A stretch of DNA of 64,000 nucleotides, from NCBI RefSeq assembly GCF_049639735.1, contig NZ_JBEVVA010000003.1, positions 1-64,000 of the forward strand, in the 5' to 3' direction. Under the pieces are notes generated by a model, which had not been told where the DNA came from, did no database searches, and was given only the letters and a program-made list of their open reading frames with translations. This document shows positions 27,539 to 37,161 of this stretch, piece by piece. The first letter of the stretch is position 1. Each line of letters opens with the position of its first letter. The stretch is from Elusimicrobium simillimum. GTDB taxonomy: Bacteria > Elusimicrobiota > Elusimicrobia > Elusimicrobiales > Elusimicrobiaceae. The position numbers and the translations under genes were made by a program.

Positions 27539-27570
27539 CAAAAAGCCCGCACAATTGTGCGGGCTTTTTG
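27539..27570 (+). terminator. Terminator of the pilin gene
   Basis: AAAAGCCCGCACAATTGTGCGGGCTTTTT is a perfect 12-13-bp stem with a tiny loop and a following T tract, 12 bases past the stop. Confidence 0.92.
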
Positions 27571-27755
27571 TTGTATCTAACAAGTGCCGTTCCCTCAGGG
27601 CTGCAGGCCCGTGAGGGGCTCAAGCTTAATTACAAGCATGGGGTTTTAATATCTTCAATTCCTCCTAGCTTTGGCTTGTGACCCTCACGTTCATACTTCG
27701 CTGAGGTAACTGCCTATATTGTATTAATAAAAGCACAGTAAGTATTTTAACAACA
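27571..27755. repeat. Dispersed repeat copies downstream of the pilin
   Basis: GTGCCGTTCCCTCAGGGCTG then CAGGCCCGTGAGGGGCTCAAG (27586-27626) and GACCCTCACGTTCATACTTC then GCTGAGGTAACTGCC (27681-27715) are members of the GTTCCCTCAGCGAGG..GTGAGGG family also found near 19059 and 23246. The two copies are inverted relative to each other. No gene is visible. Confidence 0.6.
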
Positions 27756-27785
27756 AAAAGAGCATTCTATTCGGAACGCTCTTTT
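27756..27785. terminator. Terminator-like hairpin
   Basis: AAAAGAGCATTC and GGAACGCTCTTTT pair with one mismatch, followed by T-rich sequence. It closely resembles the tuf terminator at 28341-28372 and may be a duplicated copy of it. Confidence 0.65.
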
Positions 27786-27861
27786 ATTTTTTCATTCTTT
27801 GGGGCCACGATATTTTTATCTGCTTATGTTTTATGTCGTTATTAGTGCTGTTATAGAAGTG

Positions 27862-27980
27862 AATTTCACAGGGGTTTGAGTGGCTTTTTGACTTTTCCGG
27901 TTTCAGCACACTTGGTGCGGGAACACGGTGCGTGTGTTGAAACCGGAAAAGTCAAAAAGACGCCAAAAGCCGAAGAAATT
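27862..27980. repeat. Long variable-stem hairpin element C
   Basis: The outer AATTTC/GAAATT pairs enclose left flank ACAGGGGTTTGAGTGGC and right flank GACGCCAAAAGCCGAAG. The main stem TTTTTGACTTTTCCGGTTTCA pairs perfectly with its complement over 21 bases, and GCACAC..GTGTGT extends it. The loop is about 20 bases. Flanks match element B; the stem does not. Confidence 0.85.
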
Positions 27981-28061
27981 TTATTCCGATTATTGAAACC
28001 CTAGCGAACAAAGGGAGCGGCACATTGGATACGCGAAGCGAAAAAAGAGTTGTTTACAAAC

Positions 28062-28093
28062 AAAAAAGCCCCGCCGGATGGCGGGGCTTTTTT
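28062..28093. terminator. Terminator-like hairpin
   Basis: AAAAAAGCCCCGCC and GGCGGGGCTTTTTT pair over 14 bases around GGAT. It has no obvious gene of its own and sits between hairpin elements C and D; it resembles the rplA terminator. Confidence 0.75.
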
Positions 28094-28112
28094 GTTGCTA
28101 AATTACCAGGGG

Positions 28113-28232
28113 CCCCGAAGATTTGAGATTAGTTTACGTTTTTATTTTTTGGGCACACTTGCGCGAGGAGCCCAAAGGGCGGACGGGGTGTGGTCAAAAA
28201 ATAAAAACGTAAAATAACTCAAAGATTTGGGG
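28113..28232. repeat. Long variable-stem hairpin element D
   Basis: The left arm (28113-28158) and right arm (28188-28232) pair along most of their length, including 19 perfect bases (TTTACGTTTTTATTTTTTG and its complement), outer CCCC/GGGG, TTTGAG/CTCAAA and inner CACAC/GTGTG. The loop is GC-rich. It shares the TTTGAG/CTCAAA framework with elements A-C but lacks the CACAGG flank. Confidence 0.8.
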
Positions 28233-28247
28233 ATTGATTGATAAAAA

Positions 28248-28271
28248 AGGCCGCCCAACTGGACGGCCGTA
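28248..28271. terminator. Small GC-rich hairpin
   Basis: GGCCGCCC and GGACGGCC pair imperfectly around AACT after an A run. It is a possible weak terminator in the spacer between the converging pilin and tuf. Confidence 0.45.
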
Positions 28272-28340
28272 TTAATAAGATGATTTTGAAACAGTTATTT
28301 TAGCAAAGCTAAAATATTCAAAATCTTTTTTACAAAGTAA

Positions 28341-28372
28341 AAAAAGAGCGTTCCTAACGGAACGCTCTTTTA
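28341..28372 (-). terminator. Terminator of the tuf transcript
   Basis: On the minus strand AAAAGAGCGTTCC and GGAACGCTCTTTT pair perfectly around GTTA, then T residues. It lies just past the tuf stop and ends the rplJ-to-tuf cluster. Confidence 0.9.
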
Positions 28373-28385
28373 TTTTTTCAATCTT

Positions 28386-29573
<1,188 letters not shown>

Positions 29574-29584
29574 ATTATAATCTC

Positions 29585-31684
29585 CTAAGCTTTTACAGCT
29601 TCTGTTTTCTTCTCAATAATTGTTTTTGCTACGTTAGCAGGAACTTCAGCGTAGTGGCTGGGTTCCATCGTAAAGCTGGCTCTGCCTTGTGAAAGTGAGC
29701 GTACTGTTGTAGCGTAACCGAACATTTCAGATAAAGGCACTTCCGCTCTTACAAAGCGGACGTTGGTTCTCATACCCATTTCGCCTATCTGTGCGCGTCT
29801 TGCGCTTAAATCACCTATGATATCGCCAAGGTTGGCTTCCGGGGCGACAACTTCTACTTTCATGATAGGTTCTAAGATAACAGCGCCGGCCTTCTTGGCG
29901 CCTTCTTTTAAACACATGGAAGCGGCGATTTTAAACGCCATTTCTGAAGAGTCAACTTCATGGAAAGAGCCGTCTATTACGGCTACTTTAATATCAACCA
30001 GCGGGTACCCGGCCAGAGCGCCTGTATCTGTGGCTTCTTTGGCGCCTTTTTCAATGGCGGGAATGTATTCTTTAGGAATACGGCCCTGTGTGATTTCGTT
30101 GATAAACTCAAAACCTTTACCTTTTTCGTTAGGTTCAAGTCTAAGCACTACGTGGCCATACTGACCGCGGCCGCCGGACTGCCTGACGTATTTGGTTTCG
30201 TTTTCAACTGTTCTGGTTATAGTTTCTCTGTAAGCAACCTGCGGTTTGCCCACGTTAGCCTGTACGTTGAACTCTCTCTTCATACGGTCAACAATGATGT
30301 CCAAGTGAAGTTCACCCATACCTGAAATAATGGTTTGGTTGGTTTCTTCATCCGTTTTAATACGGAATGTCTGGTCTTCTTCGGCTAACCTTGATAAGGC
30401 GTTGCCCATTTTTTCTTCGTCATCTTTAGACTTAGGCTCAACAGCAATTTGAATAACAGGCTCAGGGAATGTAAGACTTTCCAGCATGATTGGATTATCG
30501 GGTGAGCAAATTGTCTGCCCCACCTGAGCGTTTTTTAAAGCTACTGTGGCGGCGATTTCGCCGGCTTCAAGATATTTAACCTCTTCACGTTTGTCCGCGT
30601 GCATACGCATGATGCGGCCCACGCGTTCCGTGGCGTTTTTGCCCGGGAAGTAAATTGTGTCACCCGCGCTCAATGTGCCTGAGTAAATGCGGAAGAATGA
30701 TAATTTACCAACGTAAGGGTCTGTCTGAATTTTGAAAAGCAGCGCACTGAAAGGCTCTGTCTTTACAAGTTTTCTTTCAATAGCTTCACCTGTATCGGGG
30801 TTTGTGCCTTTGACAGCAGGCAAATCGTTAGGTGAGGGCAGGTAATATGTAACCGCGTCTAAAAGCGGCTGCACACCTTTGTTCTTGTAAGAAGAACCGC
30901 ATGTAACAGGGAAAAACTTACCCGTTAATGTGCCTTTTCTTATGGCGGCTCTTATTTCTTCAACGGTAAAGTTGGTTTCACCGTTTAAATAGCGTTCCAT
31001 AAGAGCTTCGTCAAAATCAGCTATTTTTTCAATAAGTTCTGTTCTGAGCGCTTCGCATTCGTCTTTAATATCCGAGGGAATTTCATGTTCCGCAAAAGGG
31101 GCGCCCGTATGGTCGCCTTCCCATATTAAAGCTTTCATAGTAATAAGGTCAACCACGCCTTTAAACTGGTCTTCCGCGCCGATAGGGTACTGAATAGGGG
31201 CAGCGTTAGCACCAAGCTTTTCTCTTATAGACATATAAGATTTTTCAAAGCTGGCGCCGATTCTGTCCATCTTGTTAATATAAGCAATTCTGGGAACATG
31301 GTATTTGTCAGCCTGACGCCAAACTGTTTCAGACTGGGGTTCCACGCCCTGCACGCCGTCAAAACATGTGATGGCGCCGTCTAAAACGCGAAGTGAACGT
31401 TCAACCTCGGCCGTGAAGTCCACGTGGCCGGGGGTGTCAATAATGTTAAGCTGGCAGTCTTTCCAAACGCAGAAAATAGCGGAAGCGGTAATTGTAATAC
31501 CTCTTTCTCTTTCCTGTTCCATCCAGTCGGTTACGGACGCGCCGTCGTGCGTTTCACCGATTTTGTGGGTTTTACCTGTGTAATACAGAATACGTTCGGA
31601 TGTGGTGGTTTTACCCGCGTCAATGTGAGCGATAATACCGATGTTTCTAATCTTCTCTACTGGGTATGTTTTAAAATCAGCCAT
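29585..31684 (-). CDS. fusA: Elongation factor G
   Basis: This 699-residue translocase has G1 AHIDAGKTTTSERIL, the switch II DTPGHVDFTAEVERSLRVLD, G4 NKMDR, and the C-terminal domains ending with VRSLSQGRASFTMEPSHYAEVP. Length and layout are those of canonical bacterial EF-G rather than EF-G2 paralogues, and the position after rpsG supports this. Confidence 0.98.
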   Translation of the reverse strand: MADFKTYPVEKIRNIGIIAHIDAGKTTTSERILYYTGKTHKIGETHDGASVTDWMEQERERGITITASAIFCVWKDCQLNIIDTPGHVDFTAEVERSLRVLDGAITCFDGVQGVEPQSETVWRQADKYHVPRIAYINKMDRIGASFEKSYMSIREKLGANAAPIQYPIGAEDQFKGVVDLITMKALIWEGDHTGAPFAEHEIPSDIKDECEALRTELIEKIADFDEALMERYLNGETNFTVEEIRAAIRKGTLTGKFFPVTCGSSYKNKGVQPLLDAVTYYLPSPNDLPAVKGTNPDTGEAIERKLVKTEPFSALLFKIQTDPYVGKLSFFRIYSGTLSAGDTIYFPGKNATERVGRIMRMHADKREEVKYLEAGEIAATVALKNAQVGQTICSPDNPIMLESLTFPEPVIQIAVEPKSKDDEEKMGNALSRLAEEDQTFRIKTDEETNQTIISGMGELHLDIIVDRMKREFNVQANVGKPQVAYRETITRTVENETKYVRQSGGRGQYGHVVLRLEPNEKGKGFEFINEITQGRIPKEYIPAIEKGAKEATDTGALAGYPLVDIKVAVIDGSFHEVDSSEMAFKIAASMCLKEGAKKAGAVILEPIMKVEVVAPEANLGDIIGDLSARRAQIGEMGMRTNVRFVRAEVPLSEMFGYATTVRSLSQGRASFTMEPSHYAEVPANVAKTIIEKKTEAVKA

Positions 31685-31695
31685 TTAATTATCCC

Positions 31696-32175
31696 TTACC
31701 ATTTAAAGTGGGCAAAAGCTCTGTTAGCTTCAGCCATTCTATGAGTGTCTTCTCTTTTCTTAAAAGCGGCGCCTTCTTTTTTAGAACCTAAGATGATTTC
31801 TTCGGCAAGCTTTTCAGCCATAGGGCGGCCTTTGCGTGAGCGGGCCGCGTCAAGCAGCCAGCACATGGCAAGAGAGGTGCTTCTTACTGTTTTTACTTCA
31901 ACCGGTACCTGGTAGGTAGCGCCGCCGACTCTTCTTGCTTTAAGCTCGAGTAAAGGGCGCACTGTTTCGATACAGCGGTTAAACACTGTCATAGCATCTT
32001 CTTTGGTTTTTTCAGCGATAATATCCATGCTGTCGGAAACTATTCTTTCAGCTGTCGCTTTTTTACCTTCAAAGTTAATTTTATTTACAAACCTGGCCAC
32101 CAAAACTGAACCATATTTATAGTCAGCTTCCGGTGCCGGTCTTCTGTCTCTGGGTCTCAAACCTTTTCTAGGCAT
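31696..32175 (-). CDS. rpsG: 30S ribosomal protein S7
   Basis: This 159-residue protein has the S7 core motifs (RPAPEADYKYGSVLVARFVN; KTKEDAMTVFNRCIETVRPLLELKARRVGGATYQVPVEV; RSRKGRPMAEKLAEEI). It nucleates the 30S head by binding the 3' domain of 16S rRNA. It lies between rpsL and fusA as in the str operon, 11 bases from fusA. A 260-base spacer without a visible gene separates it from rpsL. Confidence 0.97.
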   Translation of the reverse strand: MPRKGLRPRDRRPAPEADYKYGSVLVARFVNKINFEGKKATAERIVSDSMDIIAEKTKEDAMTVFNRCIETVRPLLELKARRVGGATYQVPVEVKTVRSTSLAMCWLLDAARSRKGRPMAEKLAEEIILGSKKEGAAFKKREDTHRMAEANRAFAHFKW

Positions 32176-32434
32176 TTTATTCTCCTGCCCTCTGGGTGAA
32201 GTTTTTGTCAGCGGCGTTGCCGCTTTAACTAGTTAAGGACATATAATGTCCGACTCAAACCAACTCCTTTAGGCTTAAATTATTCTCGCTTCGCGTCCTG
32301 CGTAACTCGCGGCCTGCGGCCGCTTGGCTAAATTAAACATTTAGTTTTTTACGCCATGGAGCGATAGTCTATTAAATTATTATTCAATTAGCGTCGCATA
32401 CGTCATGTCATGTAACGCAGACTGTTAAATTATT

Positions 32435-32815
32435 TTATTTAGCAGCTTTGGGCCTTTTCACACCGTAGAGTGAGCGGCCTTGTTTTCTGTTTTCTACGCC
32501 GGAAGCGTCAAGCGCGCCGCGTATGATGTGATATCTTACACCCGGCAAGTCTTTTACACGACCGCCGCGGACCAGCACAATGCTGTGTTCCTGTAAGTTG
32601 TGGCCGACGCCGGGAATATAGGCTGTGACTTCAACTTTAGATGTTAATTTAACACGAGCAACTTTTCTTAAAGCAGAGTTAGGCTTTTTAGGTGTTGTCG
32701 TATAGACACGAGTACAGACGCCGCGCCTCTGAGGGCATGACATAAGAGCAGGTGACTTTGTTTTGGTTCTGTTAGCCGTTCTGCCCTGTCTGATTAATTG
32801 GTTTACTGTAGGCAT
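32435..32815 (-). CDS. rpsL: 30S ribosomal protein S12
   Basis: The start at 32815 (MPTVNQLIRQGR) follows AGGAGAAAATAA; the longer in-frame ATG at 32899 adds a non-S12 extension. The 126-residue protein has the decoding-site segments TTTPKKPNSALRKVARV and PGVGHNLQEHSIVLVRGGRVKDLPGV. The Lys in PKKPNS is the wild-type residue at the classic streptomycin-resistance site, so no such mutation is seen there. Confidence 0.96.
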   Translation of the reverse strand: MPTVNQLIRQGRTANRTKTKSPALMSCPQRRGVCTRVYTTTPKKPNSALRKVARVKLTSKVEVTAYIPGVGHNLQEHSIVLVRGGRVKDLPGVRYHIIRGALDASGVENRKQGRSLYGVKRPKAAK

Positions 32816-32986
32816 TACTTTATTTTCTCCTGGTGGAGCGGTTACAACCGCCCCGGTATAATACACGGGTGAACGCTTAACATCCCCGCCCACGCGCATT
32901 ATTTATGCGCCCCCATTTACCGCGGGGCTACACAAAAATCTGTATTTTTCCGGCTGCCGTACTTGCATACGGCAGCCGGGGTTAAT

Positions 32987-35900
32987 TTATTTCTTTTTAT
33001 TTACGTCAAACTCTTTTGCAAATTCCCTTGCGGAAATACCGGTACCGGCGGGTATTAAATGACCGACGATAACGTTTTCTTTAAGACCTTGCAAGGTGTC
33101 TACCTGGCCTGTTATGGCCGCGTCCGTAAGAACTTTTGTTGTTTCCTGGAAGGACGCCGCGGAGATAAAGGAGTCTGAAGCCAATGACGCTTTGCTGATA
33201 CCTAAAAGTATCGGCTCGCCTATAGAGGCTCTTTTACCGTTAGCTTCCGCTTTCGCGTTTTCTTTCTGGAATGTGCTGCGGCTGACAATTTCGCCTTTTA
33301 ACAGGCCTGTGTCGCCGGCGTCAACTATTCTTAGGTTACCAAGCATTTGGCGGACTATAACTTCAATGTGTCTGTCGTTAATAGTAACGCCCTGCAAGCG
33401 GTAAACTTCCTGAATTGCGTTAAGCAAAAATTCTTGTACTTCTTTAATACCTTTAACACGCAGTACGTCGTGCGGGTCAATGGCGCCGTCTGTAAGAGCT
33501 TCGCCTACGCCCACGTGGTCGCCTTCATAAACAACCAAATGTTTACCTTGCGGTACGGCGTATTGTTTAACCTGGCCGGTTTCTTCGCTTCTGACAACGA
33601 TTTCAACCAAACCTTTAGGCGATGTTTCGAGGCTGACTACACCCGCGAACTCTGACATAATGGCCGCGTTTCTGGGTTTGCGCGCTTCGAAAAGCTCCGC
33701 GATTCTGGGCAGACCGCCCGTGATGTCCTTGGTACCGCCGGTGGCTCTGGCAATTTTTGCCAAAATATCACCCGCTAGGACTTCTTCCCCTGATTCCGCC
33801 AATAAGATTGTATCTATAGGCAACGGTAAGCTGAGCTTCTTTCCGCCTTTAGCTTCAATAACAATGCGGGGGTTCTTTTTACCCATGCGGCTGGCTATAA
33901 TTTTGCGCTCAATAACGCCTGTAACTTTGTTGCGTTCTTCCTGCAGGGTAATACCTTCGGACACGTCCGTAAGTCTTACCGTACCGTCTGTTTCTGACAG
34001 CACAGGTATTGAGTGCGGATCCCATTCCGCCATTAAAGCGCCTTTTTCTACTGTGGCTTTATCAGCAACAAGCAGGTTGGCGCCGTACTGGATTCTGTAT
34101 TCTTTTATTGTACCATTTGTGGCTTCTACAAAGATAGAGCCGTTTCTGGAAATACAAATTTTATTATCCATGCGGTTGGTAATAACTTTAATATCTTTAA
34201 ACGTTACTTTACCTGCTATTTCAGACACGGCCTGTGAGCGGCTGAGCACACGTGAGGCCGTACCACCAATGTGGAAGGTTCTGAGTGTAAGCTGCGTACC
34301 AGGTTCACCAATTGACTGGGCGGCTATAATACCAACTGAATCGCCCACGCTTGACATGGTGCCTGTGGCAAGGCTGATACCGTAACATTTTGCGCAAACG
34401 CCGGTTTTGGCTTCGCAGGTAAGAACTGAACGGATGCGTACGCTTTGTACGCCGTACTTCTTAACCTGTTTGCTTTGCTCAAGTGAGATAATGTCGCCTT
34501 CTTTAATAATGACTTTATCTTCTTCGGAGCCGTCGGCTTTTTTAGCTTTTACTATAACGTCTTCTAAGCTGGCGCGGCCTAAAATTCTTTCTTCAATAGG
34601 CTCTACTATTTCTTCGCCGCTCATAAGTGACGTTACTACGATGCCGTTGGTTGTGCCGCAGTCAGCCTGTGTAACAACCAGGTTGTGACCAACGTCAACA
34701 AGACGTCTGGTTAAATAACCGGCGTCGGCTGTTTTCAAAGCGGTATCGGAAAGACCTTTACGTCCGCCGTGAGTGGAAATAAAGTATTCCAGCACAGACA
34801 AACCTTCTCTAAAGTTAGCTGTAATGGGGGATTCGATAATTTCGCCCTGGCCGCCTGTAAGTTTCTTCTGCGGCTTAGCCATAAGACCGCGCATACCGGC
34901 CAACTGTCTGACCTGCTGCCTGGAACCTCTGGCGCCGGAATCTGCCATTAAGAACACTGAGTTGAACTTTTGACCTTCACCGCTGTAGGCGGCTTCTTCA
35001 AACTTTTTCATCTCTTTAAACTGTTCTACGGCGACGTCGTCCGTAACGCGGGTCCAGATGTCGATAACTTTATTGTATCTTTCACCTTCGGTAATGATAC
35101 CGGCTTCGGCCTGGGCTTGAATTTCTTTAATTCTCTTTTTGGCGGAATCAATATATTTCTGTTTGATTTCCGGCACGATCATGTCCGCTATAGATATAGA
35201 AAGACCTGAGCGTGTGGCGTAGTTATAGCCAAGCTTCATTATTCTGTCCAAAAGCTGCACGGCTTCGTATCTGCCGTACTTTTTGCTCTTGTAACATTCG
35301 TCAACTATACCGGCAAGTTCCTTTTTACCAACAGGTGTGTTGATATAAGGCCAGCCTTCGGGCAGGTTGCTGTTAAAAATAATTTTGCCCACTGTTGTGT
35401 AATCTTTCCATTTATTAACGTCAAGCGCTTCTTTATCGGAAAGACCGGCTTCTTTAATTTCGTTAAGGCCGCGTACTTTAATTCTGGCATGTAAAGAAAC
35501 TCTGTTATAGGCGTAAGCCATTAAAGCTTCGTCTTTGCTGCCAAATACAGCGCCCTCACCTTTGTCATTAAGTTTGACTTTGGTTAAGAAGCTGATACCC
35601 ATAACAATGTCATGGGACGGCGCCGCTATAGGGCGGCCGGACGCGGGTGATAAAATATTGTTTGTGGCTAACATCAGCGTACGCGCTTCAAGCTGCGCTT
35701 CAAGAGACAGCGGAACGTGAACAGCCATCTGGTCACCGTCGAAGTCAGCGTTAAACGCGGCGCATGTTAACGGGTGCAGCTGTATAGCTTTACCTTCAAT
35801 TAACACCGGTTCAAACGCCTGAATACCAAGCCTGTGCAGCGTTGGCGCGCGGTTTAACATTACCGGATGATGTTTGGTAACGGTTTCTAAAATGTCCCAA

Positions 35901-37144
35901 ATTTCCGGTCTGACACGTTCTAACATTTTTTTAGCGGCTTTAAGGGTAACACCCTCTTTTTTCATAAGTTCGCCGATAATAAAAGGTTTGAAAAGTTCCA
36001 AAGCCATAAGCTTGGGCAAACCGCACTGGTGCAGTTTTAAGCTGGGGCCTACTACGATAACTGAACGGCCGGAGTAGTCCACACGTTTACCAAGCAAGTT
36101 TTGGCGGAAGCGGCCATGCTTACCCTTAATAACGTCTGAAAGGGATTTAAGCGGCCTGCCGCCGGCACCGATAAAGAACTTGCCTCTGGCGCCGTTTTCA
36201 ATTAAAGCGTCCACGGCTTCTTGAAGAAGTCTCTTTTCGTTATAAATCATAACCTCAGGCGCTCTTAAGGATTCAATATGCTTAAGGCGGTTGTTGCGGT
36301 TAATGATTCTTCTGTATAAATCGTTAAGGTCAGAAGCGGCGAATCTGCCGCCGTCAAGCGGTACTAAAGGCCTTAAATCCGGCGGAATAACGGGAAGTAC
36401 TGATAAAATCATCCACTCCGGTCTGTTGCCGCTGGCTTTAAATTCTTCCATCGTTTTAATACGGCGGATTAATTTTGTGCGTTCAAGCTCGCTCTGTGTT
36501 TCGCGCAGGTCTTCATGAAGCTGCGGGATTTCTTTGTCAAAATCTATAGAAGAGAGCAATGTTTTGATAGCCGGCGCGCCGATATCAACTTTAAGCCTGG
36601 CGCCGTGCTTTTTGCGCGCTTCGCGCACTTGCACGTCGTTAAGAAGTTCGCCTTTTTTAAAGTCTGTGCGGCCTGTAACGGAGTCTACGCAGTCTTCAAT
36701 AACAACGTAGCTGGCGTAGTAAACCACTCTTTCAAGATCGGTCGTTCTCATGTCAAGCATGATGCCGATTCTTGACGGGTTTTTGCGCAGGAACCAAACG
36801 TGCGCCACGGGTACCGCAAGTTCCAGGTGGCCCATGCGTTCGCGTCTTACTTTGGCTTCTGTAATTTCAACGCCGCAGCGGTCGCACTGCATGCCTTTGT
36901 ATTTTACCCAGCGGTATTTACCGCAAGAACATTCATAGTCCTTAGTAGGGCCGAAAATACGTTCGCAGAATAAACCGTCTCTTTCCGGTTTAAGTGTGCG
37001 GTAGTTGATGGTTTCGGGCTTTTTAACTTCGCCGTGGGACCATGCCATGATTTGCTCAGGGCTGGCTATACCAAGTTTAATAGCGTCAAAGTCAAAGAAG
37101 TTAAGATCGTCCAGTCTTTTTGTTTTTTTGTTTTTATCTGACAT
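32987..37144 (-). CDS. rpoC: RNA polymerase beta' subunit
   Basis: This 1385-residue subunit has the N-terminal zinc site (C.CGKYRWVKYKGMQCDRCGVE, four Cys), the catalytic Mg loop NADFDGDQMAVHVPLS, the bridge-helix/trigger-loop region (GARGSRQQVRQLAGMRGLM; EGLSVLEYFISTHGGRKGL), the second zinc site (CEAKTGVCAKCYG), and the C-terminal GEPGTQLTLRTFHIGG. No large lineage-specific insertion is obvious. It starts 17 bases past the rpoB stop. Confidence 0.98.
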   Translation of the reverse strand: MSDKNKKTKRLDDLNFFDFDAIKLGIASPEQIMAWSHGEVKKPETINYRTLKPERDGLFCERIFGPTKDYECSCGKYRWVKYKGMQCDRCGVEITEAKVRRERMGHLELAVPVAHVWFLRKNPSRIGIMLDMRTTDLERVVYYASYVVIEDCVDSVTGRTDFKKGELLNDVQVREARKKHGARLKVDIGAPAIKTLLSSIDFDKEIPQLHEDLRETQSELERTKLIRRIKTMEEFKASGNRPEWMILSVLPVIPPDLRPLVPLDGGRFAASDLNDLYRRIINRNNRLKHIESLRAPEVMIYNEKRLLQEAVDALIENGARGKFFIGAGGRPLKSLSDVIKGKHGRFRQNLLGKRVDYSGRSVIVVGPSLKLHQCGLPKLMALELFKPFIIGELMKKEGVTLKAAKKMLERVRPEIWDILETVTKHHPVMLNRAPTLHRLGIQAFEPVLIEGKAIQLHPLTCAAFNADFDGDQMAVHVPLSLEAQLEARTLMLATNNILSPASGRPIAAPSHDIVMGISFLTKVKLNDKGEGAVFGSKDEALMAYAYNRVSLHARIKVRGLNEIKEAGLSDKEALDVNKWKDYTTVGKIIFNSNLPEGWPYINTPVGKKELAGIVDECYKSKKYGRYEAVQLLDRIMKLGYNYATRSGLSISIADMIVPEIKQKYIDSAKKRIKEIQAQAEAGIITEGERYNKVIDIWTRVTDDVAVEQFKEMKKFEEAAYSGEGQKFNSVFLMADSGARGSRQQVRQLAGMRGLMAKPQKKLTGGQGEIIESPITANFREGLSVLEYFISTHGGRKGLSDTALKTADAGYLTRRLVDVGHNLVVTQADCGTTNGIVVTSLMSGEEIVEPIEERILGRASLEDVIVKAKKADGSEEDKVIIKEGDIISLEQSKQVKKYGVQSVRIRSVLTCEAKTGVCAKCYGISLATGTMSSVGDSVGIIAAQSIGEPGTQLTLRTFHIGGTASRVLSRSQAVSEIAGKVTFKDIKVITNRMDNKICISRNGSIFVEATNGTIKEYRIQYGANLLVADKATVEKGALMAEWDPHSIPVLSETDGTVRLTDVSEGITLQEERNKVTGVIERKIIASRMGKKNPRIVIEAKGGKKLSLPLPIDTILLAESGEEVLAGDILAKIARATGGTKDITGGLPRIAELFEARKPRNAAIMSEFAGVVSLETSPKGLVEIVVRSEETGQVKQYAVPQGKHLVVYEGDHVGVGEALTDGAIDPHDVLRVKGIKEVQEFLLNAIQEVYRLQGVTINDRHIEVIVRQMLGNLRIVDAGDTGLLKGEIVSRSTFQKENAKAEANGKRASIGEPILLGISKASLASDSFISAASFQETTKVLTDAAITGQVDTLQGLKENVIVGHLIPAGTGISAREFAKEFDVNKKK

Positions 37145-37161
37145 TTAAATTCTCCGTTAAC

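Noticed and set aside
23037..28385. CRISPR array
   Set aside because: The repeats in these spacers are few, inverted and unevenly spaced, with no direct repeat-spacer periodicity and no cas genes.
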